From DATKPC01 sp035524275 (GTDB taxonomy: Bacteria > Pseudomonadota > Gammaproteobacteria > Burkholderiales > Burkholderiaceae_F), in the NCBI GenBank assembly GCA_035524275.1, contig DATKPC010000034.1, positions 1 through 62,291 of the forward strand: a stretch of DNA of 62,291 nt, read 5' to 3'. How positions within the stretch are numbered: the first letter of the stretch is position 1; each line of letters opens with the position of its first letter. This document shows, one piece after another, positions 10,854-21,471 of this stretch. Under the pieces are notes generated by a model that searched no databases, was not told where the DNA came from, and worked only from the letters and a program-made list of their open reading frames with translations. Made by a program: the position numbers and the translations under genes.

Positions 10854-11465
10854 TTACGACGACCCGATGACGCCCGCCGGCAACGACCAGTGCGCGGGCA
10901 TCGCGCGGACGAAGCGGGGCCAGTCGAAGTACGGACCCGGGTCGGTCTTGCGCGCCGGCGCGATGTCGCTGTGGCGCCGGACCGCGCGCAACGACGGATA
11001 GGCCGCGTCGAGCGCGGCGGCGATGCGCGCGAGCACGTCGTACTGCACGGCCTCGAACGGCGCGTGGTCCGTCCCTTCCAGCTCGAGGCCGATCGAATAG
11101 TCGTTGCAGCGCGGGCGCCCTTCGAACTCCGACGCGCCGGCATGCCAGGCGCGGTCGTTGAAGGAGACGTACTGCGTGGCCGCGCCGTCGCGCGCGATCA
11201 CCACATGCGCCGCGACGCGCAGCCCGGCGAGCGGGGCGAACGACGCGTCGGCCGCCGGGTCCAGCGTGCCCGTGAAGAGGCGCTCGATCGCATCGCCGCC
11301 GAAGCAACCTGGTGGCAGGCTGATCGAATGCAGCACGAGAAGCTCGATTCGGGCGCCGTCGGGACGCGCATCGAAATGCGGGGACGCGATTCGCCGCGCT
11401 CCGGCGATCCAGCCGGCGGCGTCGACCGACAGGCGTGGCGCGGCGCCGCGCTCCGGCATCCTCAT
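10854..11465 (-). CDS. ampD: 1,6-anhydro-N-acetylmuramyl-L-alanine amidase
   Basis: AmpD cleaves the amide between anhydro-N-acetylmuramic acid and the stem peptide in the cytoplasm, a step of cell-wall recycling; its loss derepresses AmpC beta-lactamase in many Gram-negatives. The 203-residue protein has the Amidase_2 fold. The zinc ligands can be placed at His46 (in LVLHSISLP), His165 and Asp175 (in RRHSDIAPARKTDPG), with Lys173 two residues before the Asp as in the E. coli enzyme. It lies 22 bp downstream of the pilR-like gene on the same strand and may be read from the pilSR transcript. Confidence 0.95.
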   Translation of the reverse strand: MRMPERGAAPRLSVDAAGWIAGARRIASPHFDARPDGARIELLVLHSISLPPGCFGGDAIERLFTGTLDPAADASFAPLAGLRVAAHVVIARDGAATQYVSFNDRAWHAGASEFEGRPRCNDYSIGLELEGTDHAPFEAVQYDVLARIAAALDAAYPSLRAVRRHSDIAPARKTDPGPYFDWPRFVRAMPAHWSLPAGVIGSS

Positions 11466-11487
11466 CGCGCGCGACGGACAGCCCGCT

Positions 11488-13037
<1,550 letters not shown>

Positions 13038-13041
<4 letters not shown>

Positions 13042-14786
13042 GGCGCCGGAATCGTATCCAGAAAATCGGGCTCGCGATCGGCGCCGACGCTGTCGCGCCC
13101 GAATCGCAGCGCGAAGCCGGCGCGTTCGGCTTCGCCGCGGCGCCGGCGCACGTCGTAGGCGAGGTCGGCCCGATTGGCGACGCAGAACTCGCGCGCGAGG
13201 AAGAGGCCGAGCCCGGTGCCGCGCGCGTGCGTCGTGAAGAACGGCTCGAAGAGCGCCGCGCGGGCGTCCGGCGCAATGCCCGGGCCGTCATCCAGCACCC
13301 ACAGCGTCGTCCGGGCGCCGCCGGCATCGTCGTCGTCGACGACGATCCGGACCGCGCCCGCTTCCTGCGACGCATAGCGCAGCGCATTGTCGACCAGGTT
13401 GAAGAGGATCTGGCGCAGGTGCGCCTGCTCGAACTTCACCGGCACGGCGCGCCCCGGCGCGACCACGAGGACGCGCCCGGGTGCGACCTGGCGATCGCGC
13501 TCGAACTCCGCGACCCAGGCGGAGACGAATTCACGCAGATCGAAGTCGTCACCGACCGGAGGCTCGCGGCGGGCGACGCGCAACACGTCCTCGACGAGCC
13601 GATTCAGGCGCCGAGTGTTTTCCTTGACGATCTCGGCGAGGCGCTTCTGGACCGGCTCGGTGGCATCCTCGCCCAGCAGCTGTCCCGCGTGGCTGATCGC
13701 GGCGAGCGGATTGCGGATCTCGTGCGCGATCGACGCGGTCAGGCGGCCCATCGCGGCGAGCTTCAGCCGTTGCGCGCGCTCCTCGATCTGCCGCGTGTCC
13801 TCGAGGAAGATGACGAACTCCTCCGTCCCGTCAGCCGCCGGCTGGACGAAGCGCGCGCGCAGGTTCAACTCCGGCATCGTCAGGATGTAGTCGGCTGCGA
13901 TCCCGCGCGCCGGCGGGTCGCGGCCGGGTGTGGCGGCAGCGCTCCCGGAACCGAGCCAGGCGACGAAGGCCTGCGCCAGCGGACGCGCCTGCGCAAGGTC
14001 CTGCAGCAGCTGGCCGGTCAGGCGGTACTCCGGATCCAGGCCGAGCATGCGGCGGGCGGAACGATTGTTGGCGCGCACGCGGCACGCCGCGTCGACGACG
14101 AGCACGCCCTGCGCCATCTGCGCGATGACGAGGCGGTTGATCTCGAGCTGGTTCTCCAGCACGCGGCCGCGCGCCTGCGCCAGTTCCTCCTGGCCCGCGA
14201 GGCGGACGGCCATCACGCGCAGCAGCCCGGATATGCCGAAAAGCGCGGCGCCGAACAGCCCGGCCTGGAACAGCTCCGATCCTTCGCCCGTCAGGCTGCG
14301 CAGCGTCGTGTCGAAGAGGATCGCGATGACGACGATCGCGCACAGGAAGAACGTCGCGAGCGTTGGCAGCAGCAGCGAGGATTCGGCAAGCGGCAGCAGG
14401 TAGAGGATGACGACGCCGTGGACGACGCCGCCGCTCAACTCCGCCAGCAGCGTGATCATGACCATGTCCGCGCACAGGTGCCCGACGATCTGCAGCAGGA
14501 ACTGCTGCCGCGCGTAGAGGGACGCCGCCGCCAGCGCGATGGCAAGGACGAGGTAGATTGCGGCGTCGGCCAGCAGGCTCGCGAGCGGAGCGGACGGCGC
14601 GCTTGGGCGCACGAGCCCCGGCGGCGCGCCGAGCGCCACGAGCGAAAGCAGCACCGCGACGGCCACCAACACGCGGGCGAAGCCCATCGCCTGCAGCGTG
14701 CGCCACTGCGAGTTCGTCGGCGCCAGCCCGGCGACGCCGAAAAGCCCGGCGTAGTCGACCGCCCTGCCCCCGACCTTGGACGCCAT
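13038..14786 (-). CDS. pilS: Sensor histidine kinase, PilS-like
   Basis: A 582-residue inner-membrane kinase. The N-terminal 200 residues hold about six hydrophobic helices, as in PilS, which senses pilin in the membrane. A PAS-like domain follows, then the H-box ASIAHEIRNPLAAISH near residue 350 with the phospho-accepting His, the N-box (LFNLVDNALRYAS) and the G-boxes (DDGPGIAP, GTGLGLFLARE). The predicted start at 14786 lies 11 bp from the downstream neighbour's stop at 14798. Its stop overlaps the pilR start by 4 bp. The pairing and membrane layout support PilS over a generic NtrB. Confidence 0.9.
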
Positions 14787-14797
14787 CGCGGGACGAC

Positions 14798-15058
14798 TCA
14801 GCGCGAGCCGGCGCCCAGGCGGCGATGTTCCTCGCTGCAGAACCAGCGCGCCGGCGCCGATGCGCCGCCGCCGGCGACCTGGATCGCCTCGGAGCGCGGC
14901 ACGTGAAGGCCGCAGACCGCGCAGGCGACCATCGCTTCGGACGCGTCGCGCCGCCCCGCGCCCGGCGTCGAGCGTCGCGACGCCGCGCCATGGCCCAGCG
15001 ACCGGTAGGCGATCGAGACCAGGATGCCGATCAATGCCCAGAAGAGGATGCGTCCCAT
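14798..15058 (-). CDS. PP0621-family small membrane-anchored zinc-ribbon protein
   Basis: An 86-residue protein. It starts with a hydrophobic helix (GRILFWALIGILVSIAY), then a basic linker and a zinc-ribbon-like pair: CAVCGLHVP and a later FCSEEH. This arrangement matches the PP0621 family, small conserved proteins typically found beside pilS in Beta- and Gammaproteobacteria. The role is unknown. I chose the ATG at 15058, ten codons inside the longest frame, because GGAGAG lies about 8 bp upstream and the hydrophobic segment begins there. The longest frame would overlap the end of the preceding ccsA-type gene. Confidence 0.78.
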   Translation of the reverse strand: MGRILFWALIGILVSIAYRSLGHGAASRRSTPGAGRRDASEAMVACAVCGLHVPRSEAIQVAGGGASAPARWFCSEEHRRLGAGSR

Positions 15059-15080
15059 CGCCGGCTCTCCGAAACCGCGC

Positions 15081-15962
15081 TCACGCATACCGCCGCAGGA
15101 CGACCTCGAGCACGAACCGGCTGCCGACGTACGCGAGCAGGAGGAAGGCGAAGCCCGAAAGCGTCCAGCGCAGCGCCGTGCGCCCGCGCCACCCGAACAC
15201 GCGGCGTCCCGCCAGCAACGCGGCGAACACGAGCCAGGACGTGATCGCGAAGTCGGTCTTGTAGTCGTCCTTGTGCCCGAAGCGCGCCGCCTGGCCGAAG
15301 AGTTCCTCGGAGAACACCATGCCGGTCACGAGCGTCAGCGTCAGGAACACGAATCCGGCGGCGATCAGGCGGAAGAGCAGCGTCTCCAGCGCCAGCAGCG
15401 GCGGGATGCGGGCCATCAGCCTCCCGCCGAGCCCGTCGGCCACGCCACCGGCGTGCAGCATGCGATCGATCGATGCCATCAGCATCGCGTGGAGCGCCGC
15501 GATCGTGAGGAGGCTGTAGGCGAGGATCGCCGCCGACAGGTGCAGGCGGAGCGCCAGCGTGTTGCTGCCGCCGACGACGATCTCGGTCCCGCTGAAGACC
15601 GCCGGCAGCACGATCGTGACCGCGGCCGCGACCAGCACCAGGACCAGCAGGCCCTCCAGCGGCAGCAGGAACGACTCGAACCAGACCGCCGCCGCGGCAA
15701 TCCAGAACGTCGCCGACAGCGCGTGCGCGAAACCGAAATGCAGGCCGGGCCCTTCGAACGTGACGTCGGCAAGCAGGATGCCGTGGAGCAGCAGCGCCGG
15801 AACGGCGAGCCACATCGCCGCGCCATGCGGCGGCGGCGCCGGTGCCGCAGCGACCGCCGGGCTCAGGCCGCGCCACAGCGAGGTTGCGCTCGCGAGGTAC
15901 AGCGCGATGGCCACGAGGTACAACAGGAGCGTCACGACGTAGAATCCTGCGGGAGTCGGCAC
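15081..15962 (-). CDS. CcsA/CcmC-type cytochrome c assembly membrane protein
   Basis: A 293-residue integral membrane protein with about eight hydrophobic helices. It belongs to the cytochrome c assembly family (the CcmC/CcsA/YpjD group), whose members handle heme at the membrane. The conserved His positions (LLLHGILLADV, RLHLSAAILAYS, GHKDDYKTDF) are visible, as is the closing ITSWLVFAALLAGRR segment. The start is GTG at 15962, right after a strong AGGAGG site with a 5-bp gap. This inner-membrane gene next to ffh is standard in Proteobacteria; whether it acts in cytochrome c maturation there is unproven. Confidence 0.85.
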   Translation of the reverse strand: MPTPAGFYVVTLLLYLVAIALYLASATSLWRGLSPAVAAAPAPPPHGAAMWLAVPALLLHGILLADVTFEGPGLHFGFAHALSATFWIAAAAVWFESFLLPLEGLLVLVLVAAAVTIVLPAVFSGTEIVVGGSNTLALRLHLSAAILAYSLLTIAALHAMLMASIDRMLHAGGVADGLGGRLMARIPPLLALETLLFRLIAAGFVFLTLTLVTGMVFSEELFGQAARFGHKDDYKTDFAITSWLVFAALLAGRRVFGWRGRTALRWTLSGFAFLLLAYVGSRFVLEVVLRRYA

Positions 15963-16086
15963 GTTTCCTCCTATATACCATGCGACCGCACCGTCCCGGC
16001 GGCGGTCGCCACGGCCGCCGGGCGCGGGAGCGCAAGCGGCCCGGCCGATCCGCCCTTCCGAGACCCCAAGAGACCGAAAAGCCACG

Positions 16087-17466
16087 ATGCTCGACCAGTT
16101 GACCGAACGCCTTGCCCGCGTCGTCAAGCAGATGCGCGGCCAGGCCCGCCTGACCGAGGCGAACACGCGCGACATGCTGCGCGAGGTCCGCGTCGCGCTG
16201 CTGGAGGCCGACGTCGCCTTGCCTGTCGTCCGCGACTTTGTCGCGCGCGTCGCGGAACAGGCAGTCGGCACGGAGGTGGCCGGCAGCCTGACGCCGGGCC
16301 AGGCCCTCGTCGGCGTCGTCCATCGCGAACTCGCCCGCCTGCTCGGCGCCGACCTGCCGGCGGCGCAGCGCGAGCTGAACCTCGCGGCGCAGCCGCCCGC
16401 AGTCATCCTGCTGGCGGGCCTGCAGGGCGCGGGCAAGACGACGACGGCGGCGAAGCTGGCGCGATGGCTGGTCGCGGAGCGCGGCAAGAAGGTGGTCGCG
16501 GTATCGACCGACGTCTACCGCCCGGCGGCGATCGAGCAGCTGAAGACGGTGGCCGCGCAGGCCGGCGCGGAATTCTTCCCGAGCAGCAGCGGCGAGAAGC
16601 CGGTCGACATTGCGCGTCGCGCGCTGGATCACGCGCAGCGGCGCTTCTTCGACGTGCTCATCGTCGACACGGCCGGACGGCTTGCCGTCGACGAGGAGAT
16701 GATGCGCGAGGTGGCCGAGCTCCACGCGGCATTGAAGCCGGTCGAGACGCTGTTCGTCGTCGACGCGATGCTCGGACAGGACGCGGTGAATACGGCGCGC
16801 GCGTTCGGCGATCGACTGCCGCTCACCGGCGTGATCCTGACGAAGCTCGACGGCGACTCGCGCGGCGGCGCCGCACTGTCCGTCGTCCACGTCACCGGCA
16901 AGCCGATCAAGTTCGTCGGCGTCGCGGAGCGCATCGCCGGCCTGGAGCGCTTCGATCCGGAACGGATGGCCGGACGCGTCCTCGGAATGGGCGACATCGT
17001 CGCGCTGGTCGAGGACGTCAGCCGGTCGATCGACGTCGACAAGGCGAAGAAGCTCGCGCAGCGCGTGCAGTCCGGCGAGCGCTTCGACCTCAACGACTTC
17101 CGCGACCAGATCGGGCAGATGCGCCGGATGGGCGGGCTGTCCGGCATGCTCGACAAGCTGCCGGTGCAGCTGTCGGCGGCGGCGGGCCAGGTGGACCCGA
17201 AGCAGGCCGAAAAGCAGATGCGGCGCGTCGAAGGCATCGTCGACTCGATGACGCCGCAGGAGCGCTCCAGGCCGGAACTGATCAAGGCGTCGCGCAAGCG
17301 GCGGATCGCCAGCGGCGCCGGCGTCACCGTGCAGGAGGTCAACCGCCTGCTGAACCAGTTCGAGCAGATGCAGGCGATGATGAAGCAGATGCGCAAGGGC
17401 GGCCTGGGGAAGCTGATGCGCGGGATCGGCGCGCTGCGCGGAATGCCCGGAATACCGCGGAAATAG
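16087..17466 (+). CDS. ffh: Signal recognition particle protein Ffh
   Basis: The GTPase of the bacterial signal recognition particle, which with 4.5S RNA delivers ribosomes making membrane proteins to FtsY. In 459 residues there is an N domain (1-85), a GTPase domain with P-loop GLQGAGKTT at 111-119, DTAGR near 195 and TKLDGDSRGG near 255, and a Met-rich M domain (from about 325) with many MKQM/MRRM segments that bind signal peptides. The ATG at 16087 begins the family sequence (MLDQLTERL). It is divergent from the CcsA-type gene and convergent with ompW. Confidence 0.97.
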   Translation: MLDQLTERLARVVKQMRGQARLTEANTRDMLREVRVALLEADVALPVVRDFVARVAEQAVGTEVAGSLTPGQALVGVVHRELARLLGADLPAAQRELNLAAQPPAVILLAGLQGAGKTTTAAKLARWLVAERGKKVVAVSTDVYRPAAIEQLKTVAAQAGAEFFPSSSGEKPVDIARRALDHAQRRFFDVLIVDTAGRLAVDEEMMREVAELHAALKPVETLFVVDAMLGQDAVNTARAFGDRLPLTGVILTKLDGDSRGGAALSVVHVTGKPIKFVGVAERIAGLERFDPERMAGRVLGMGDIVALVEDVSRSIDVDKAKKLAQRVQSGERFDLNDFRDQIGQMRRMGGLSGMLDKLPVQLSAAAGQVDPKQAEKQMRRVEGIVDSMTPQERSRPELIKASRKRRIASGAGVTVQEVNRLLNQFEQMQAMMKQMRKGGLGKLMRGIGALRGMPGIPRK

Positions 17467-17469
17467 GCC

Positions 17470-17520
17470 GCCGCGGGTGCATCCCGCGGCGCCAACCCCC
17501 CGCCCGGCGGGCGAGGGGTT
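17470..17520. terminator. Two hairpins between ffh and ompW (likely bidirectional terminator)
   Basis: Between the convergent ffh and ompW genes are a perfect 8-bp stem GCCGCGGG/CCCGCGGC with loop TGCAT (17470-17490) and a second inverted repeat with AACCCC/GGGGTT outer arms and CGCC/GGCG inner arms (17494-17520). No long T tract is present on either side, so efficiency is uncertain. Confidence 0.55.
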
Positions 17521-17559
17521 GCGGTCGCTTCGCCGCGACGCCGCTCGGCGCGGCCGGCC

Positions 17560-18183
17560 TCAGAACTTGTAGCCGACGCCCACGCCGATCAGCCACGGAT
17601 CGACGCGGACCTTGCCCAGCGTCGTGCCGTTGTCGGTGAGGTCGGTGCGGATCTGGATGTACTTCGCATCGAGGTTGACGACCCAGTTCTTGTCGACCGC
17701 GAAGTCGATGCCGCCCTGCACCGCCGGCCCGAAACTCGAGCGCTTCAGGTCGGCGCCCGGCACCGCGAGGCTGACGTCGGAGATCAGCGTGTAGTTGATG
17801 CCGACGCCGACATACGGGTCGACCGCGGTCGCCGGAAGGAAATGGTATTGCGCCAGCAGCGTCGGCGGCAGGTGCTTGAACGTCCCGATGTCGCCGCTCG
17901 GAATCGATACCGTCTGCTTCTGCGGATAGGTCAGGATGAGTTCGGCGGCGATGTTGTTCGTGAAGAAGTACGAGAAGTCGACCTCCGGGATCGTCTTCTT
18001 GTTGACGTGGATCGCGTCCGCCGGCAGGCCGAGCGCGCCGATCGCATCCGACTTGTTGGCCGGAATCAGTTCCTCGACGCGGAAGCGCGCCTCCCAGGTG
18101 CCTTCCTGGGCCTGAACCGCCGACGTGGCGGCGAGCGCGGCCAAGGACGCGGCGACCAACGCGCCTGTTGCTGTGCATTTCAT
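17560..18183 (-). CDS. ompW: OmpW-family outer membrane protein
   Basis: A 207-residue small beta-barrel. Residues 1-25 form a signal peptide with cleavage predicted after AVQA. The mature part has the OmpW features: an N-terminal VRVEEL-like strand, the IPEVDFSYFFTNNIAAEL region, PPTLLAQYHF and DPYVGVGINYT, and the terminal strand ends in Phe (VGVGYKF) as outer membrane proteins require for the BAM machine. The ATG at 18183 is preceded by TAGGAG with about 7-bp spacing. OmpW proteins carry small hydrophobic compounds across the outer membrane. It is convergent with ffh. Confidence 0.93.
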   Translation of the reverse strand: MKCTATGALVAASLAALAATSAVQAQEGTWEARFRVEELIPANKSDAIGALGLPADAIHVNKKTIPEVDFSYFFTNNIAAELILTYPQKQTVSIPSGDIGTFKHLPPTLLAQYHFLPATAVDPYVGVGINYTLISDVSLAVPGADLKRSSFGPAVQGGIDFAVDKNWVVNLDAKYIQIRTDLTDNGTTLGKVRVDPWLIGVGVGYKF

Positions 18184-18331
18184 GTTTCGACTCCTATCTG
18201 ACCCGAGATAAAGACAATCATCGCAGTGTGGTTGAGGCATGCTGCACCGCGATTGACGTCGATCAACGCACGCGGCGCGCCGCGGCCGGTCGTGGGCGGG
18301 AAACAACGAAGCGCCGGAAGATTGACGCGGA

Positions 18332-19036
18332 TCAGACGCGCCCGGGCGCAGCAGGCGCTGGACTTGCGGGCGCGGCGTATTGCCAATGCGCGTTGCGGGC
18401 GGCGAGGACGGCATTCGGATATTCCGGGCGCCCGAGCGAGCCGTTATAGCGGCCGAGCGCGCGGAACAGGTCGCCGCTTTCCAGGTCGAGATAGTGGCGC
18501 AGGATCACGCAGCCGAAGCGCAGGTTCGTTCGCATCTCGAACAGCGCGCGCTCGTCGCCGTCGCCGATCGACCGGACCCAGAACGGCATCACCTGCATGT
18601 AGCCGCGCGCACCGGACGAGGAGATCGCGTACTTGCGGAAATTGCTTTCGACCTCGATCAGGCCAAGGACCAGTTGCCGGTCGAGCGCGGCGCGCGTGCA
18701 TTCGTAGTCGAGCGTCCGCAGCAGGTCCACCCGAGTGCGGTACTCCGGGCTGCGGTCCTGCAGTCGCGCCGACATTTCGGCGAGCCAGCGGACGAACTCG
18801 AGACGATCGCCGACGGTCGCGAACCGCCGCTCCGGCGGCCGGCGGTCGGCAATGCGCGCGGCGAGAACGGTGCGGACCGCGTCGGCGAGCGGCTCCTCGA
18901 CCTGGGCGCCGGCATGCGCCAGCCCGCTCCACGAGAGCATGGGCCACGCCGGCCACACCGATGCGGTCCGCGCGAGCCTGCGGAAGATCCTGCGGCGCGC
19001 CGCGTCGTGCTCAGCCGGCGGGCGGCTGCGTCGCAT
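18332..19036 (-). CDS. Exported lytic murein transglycosylase (SLT domain)
   Basis: A 234-residue protein with a basic N-terminus and a hydrophobic stretch ending AHA, a plausible signal peptide of about 42 residues. The C-terminal 120 residues are an SLT domain: the catalytic Glu lies in LGLIEVESNF, followed by SSSGARGYMQVMPFW and the LRFGCVILRHYL segment with LGRYNGS. Such enzymes cleave the MurNAc-GlcNAc bond forming 1,6-anhydro ends, feeding the recycling route in which AmpD acts. The ATG at 19036 lies 26 bp inside proS; a shorter start would cut the signal peptide. A proS-transglycosylase pair is common in Burkholderiales. Confidence 0.88.
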   Translation of the reverse strand: MRRSRPPAEHDAARRRIFRRLARTASVWPAWPMLSWSGLAHAGAQVEEPLADAVRTVLAARIADRRPPERRFATVGDRLEFVRWLAEMSARLQDRSPEYRTRVDLLRTLDYECTRAALDRQLVLGLIEVESNFRKYAISSSGARGYMQVMPFWVRSIGDGDERALFEMRTNLRFGCVILRHYLDLESGDLFRALGRYNGSLGRPEYPNAVLAARNAHWQYAAPASPAPAAPGRV

Positions 19037-20759
19037 CCCGGAGTCGCCCGGCGAGAAATTCGACGGCGCCGCCGAGTGGAACCGGCGTCGTCTGCAGCGT
19101 GCGGCGCGCGACGTACTCCAGCTCGCCGCTCTTGATGCCGCGCTCGCCGATCGTCAGCCGATGCGGGATGCCGATCAGTTCCATGTCGGCAAACATGGCT
19201 CCCGGCCGTTCCCCGCGATCGTCGAGCAGCACGTCGATGCCGCGCGATTCGAGCTCCGCATGGAGGCGGTCGGCGAGTTCGCGGACCGGTGCGGACTGCC
19301 GGTAGTTGACCGGGCACAGCGCGACCTGGAACGGCGCCATGGCGTCCGGCCAGATGATGCCGCGCTCATCGTGGTTCTGCTCGATGGCGGCGCCGAGCAG
19401 GCGAGTGATCCCGATGCCGTAGCACCCCATCCGCATGATCCGCGGCTGGCCCGATTCGTCGATGAACTGGAGCTTCATGCGCTCCGGGTACGGCAGGCCC
19501 GCGAACACGTGGCCGACCTCGATGCCGCGCTGGATCGCGATCACGCCGCGGCCGTCCGGCGACGGGTCGCCCGCGACGACGTTGCGCAGGTCGGCGACGA
19601 GCTCCGGCAGCGGGAGATCGCGGCCCCAGTTGACGCCGCTGAAGTGGTAGTCGGTCTCGTTCGCGCCGCAGACGAAATCGCTCATCATCGCCACCGTGCG
19701 GTCGGCGACGACGCGTACCGGACGGCGCGTCCCGATGGGCCCGAGATAGCCGGGCGGGCAGCCGAAATGATCCAGGATTTCGGCCGGCGTCGCGAACCGG
19801 AAACCCACATCGAGCCCCGGCACCTTCGACGCCTTGATCTCGTTCAGCTCGTGGTCGCCACGCAGCAGCAACAGCCAGACCTCCGCCGGCTTGTCGGGCT
19901 GGTCAACCGCCAGGACGATCGATTTCACGGTCTGGACCAGCGGCAGCCGGAGCAGTTCCGCGACGTCCTCGCAGCGCGCCTTGCCCGGCGTCGGCGTCTT
20001 TGCGAACGCTGCCGCCGGCGGCAGGCGCCGTTCGATCAGCGGCAGCGCTTCGGCCGTCTCGACGTTGGCCGCATAGTCCGACGTCGGGCACCAGGCGATC
20101 GCGTCCTCGCCGGTGTCGGCGATCACCTGGAACTCATGGCTGGCGTTGCCGCCGATGTTGCCGGTGTCCGCGGCGACGGCGCGGAAACTCAGCCCGAGCC
20201 GCGTGAAGATCCGCTGGTAGGCGTCGTACATCGCCTGGTAGCTGCGCCGCGCGCCTTCCTCGTCGCGATCGAACGAATACGCGTCCTTCATCGTGAACTC
20301 GCGACCGCGCATCACGCCGAAACGCGGCCGCCGCTCGTCGCGGAATTTCGTCTGGATGTGATAGAAATTCGCGGGCAACTGCTTGTAGCTTCGCAGCGAC
20401 TCGCGGGCCAGGTCGGCGATCACCTCCTCGCTCGTCGGCTGCACGACGAAATCGCGCTCGTGGCGATCCTTCACGCGCAGCAATTCCGGGCCCATCTTCT
20501 GCCAGCGGCCGGATTCGATCCACAGCTCGGCGGGCTGGATCACCGGCATCAGCAGCTCGATCGCGCCGGCGCGATCCATCTCCTCGCGGACGATCCGCTC
20601 GATCCGGCGTATCGAACGCAGACCAAGCGGCAGGTAGGTGTAGATGCCGGCCGCGGCGCGCCGAATCATGCTGGCCCGCAGCATCAGCCGGTGGCTGACG
20701 ACCTCGGCGTCCGCCGGGGCTTCCTTCAGGGTGGAGATGTAGTAGGCGCTGGCACGCAT
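19011..20759 (-). CDS. proS: Prolyl-tRNA synthetase
   Basis: Class II aminoacyl-tRNA synthetase charging tRNA-Pro with proline. The 582-residue length and an insertion domain between motifs 2 and 3 mark the bacterial type, which edits Ala-tRNA-Pro. Visible are motif 1 around PVIQPAELW, motif 2 (TKFRDERRPRFGVMRGREF), motif 3 (GCYGIGITRLL) and an anticodon-binding C-terminal domain. I placed the start at the ATG (20759) beginning MRASAYYISTLKEAP, the family's usual N-terminus, although two ATGs lie 7-8 codons upstream and no strong ribosome site is seen. It is divergent from rppH. A tRNA-Pro gene lies 5 kb away at 25767. Confidence 0.96.
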   Translation of the reverse strand: MRASAYYISTLKEAPADAEVVSHRLMLRASMIRRAAAGIYTYLPLGLRSIRRIERIVREEMDRAGAIELLMPVIQPAELWIESGRWQKMGPELLRVKDRHERDFVVQPTSEEVIADLARESLRSYKQLPANFYHIQTKFRDERRPRFGVMRGREFTMKDAYSFDRDEEGARRSYQAMYDAYQRIFTRLGLSFRAVAADTGNIGGNASHEFQVIADTGEDAIAWCPTSDYAANVETAEALPLIERRLPPAAAFAKTPTPGKARCEDVAELLRLPLVQTVKSIVLAVDQPDKPAEVWLLLLRGDHELNEIKASKVPGLDVGFRFATPAEILDHFGCPPGYLGPIGTRRPVRVVADRTVAMMSDFVCGANETDYHFSGVNWGRDLPLPELVADLRNVVAGDPSPDGRGVIAIQRGIEVGHVFAGLPYPERMKLQFIDESGQPRIMRMGCYGIGITRLLGAAIEQNHDERGIIWPDAMAPFQVALCPVNYRQSAPVRELADRLHAELESRGIDVLLDDRGERPGAMFADMELIGIPHRLTIGERGIKSGELEYVARRTLQTTPVPLGGAVEFLAGRLRDATQPPAG

Positions 20760-20822
20760 CGGGAGGCACCGACCGGCCATCACGACGCGCGAGACGCGTG
20801 TCGAAAAATGACAGTCCGGTCA

Positions 20823-20828
20823 TATAAT
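20823..20828 (+). promoter_or_regulatory. Possible -10 element upstream of rppH
   Basis: A perfect TATAAT at 20823-20828 lies 31 bp upstream of the rppH ATG, in a locally AT-rich part of the proS-rppH gap. No good -35 box is found at 16-18 bp, so this is a tentative promoter. Confidence 0.4.
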
Positions 20829-20859
20829 CGGCTGAGATGATATAGGTTCAGGTGATGAC

Positions 20860-21471
20860 ATGCTTGACAAGGACGGCTACCGCCCGAATGTCGGCATCAT
20901 CCTGCTCAATGAACGGAGCGAGGTCTTCTGGGGCAAGCGTGTCAGGCAACACTCGTGGCAGTTCCCGCAAGGGGGAATAAAGTACGGAGAGTCGCCGCAA
21001 CAGGCGATGTTCCGTGAGCTGTACGAGGAGATCGGCCTGCGCCAGGAGCATGTCCGGGTCATTGCGCGGACGCGCGAATGGCTCCGCTACGACGTGCCGG
21101 AGCAATGGGTGCGTCGCGACCTCCGCGGCAACTACCGGGGCCAGAAGCAGATCTGGTTCCTGCTGCGCCTGACCGGCCGCGACTGCGACGTCTGCCTGCG
21201 CCGCTCGGAAAAGCCGGAGTTCGACGCCTGGCGCTGGCACAGCTACTGGATCCCGCTCGACGCCGTCATCGAGTTCAAGCGCGACGTCTACCAGCAGGCG
21301 TTGCTGGAGTTGTCGCGCTTCGTGTTCCGGACCGGCCGGCGCGGCGCGCGCGACGGCGACCGACACCCCGGCATCGGCCTGCGCGTGCACCGGCTAGAGC
21401 ACGACGAGGTTGTCCCGGTGGATCAGTTCGGGCTCGGTGACGAACCCCAGAACCTGCTCGATGGCGCCTGA
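20860..21471 (+). CDS. rppH: RNA pyrophosphohydrolase
   Basis: RppH removes pyrophosphate from the 5' end of mRNA and so triggers RNase E decay. The 203-residue protein has the family N-terminus (MLDKDGYRPNVGIIL), the WQFPQGGI segment and a complete Nudix box at residues 38-60 with the metal-binding REXXEE seen as RELYEEIG. Family similarity ends near residue 165; the last 40 or so residues look like read-through and overlap the convergent proB gene by 78 bp. The ATG is preceded by a weak AGGTGA. Adjacency to proS and proB is typical in Betaproteobacteria. Confidence 0.95.
   Translation: MLDKDGYRPNVGIILLNERSEVFWGKRVRQHSWQFPQGGIKYGESPQQAMFRELYEEIGLRQEHVRVIARTREWLRYDVPEQWVRRDLRGNYRGQKQIWFLLRLTGRDCDVCLRRSEKPEFDAWRWHSYWIPLDAVIEFKRDVYQQALLELSRFVFRTGRRGARDGDRHPGIGLRVHRLEHDEVVPVDQFGLGDEPQNLLDGA

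Noticed and set aside
10205..11143. A 312-codon minus-strand frame between ampD and nrdA
   Set aside because: It overlaps ampD in another frame and the decayed CoA-transferase/CitE region. Only a short aldehyde dehydrogenase-like motif is recognisable, so it is reported as a possible remnant and not as a gene.
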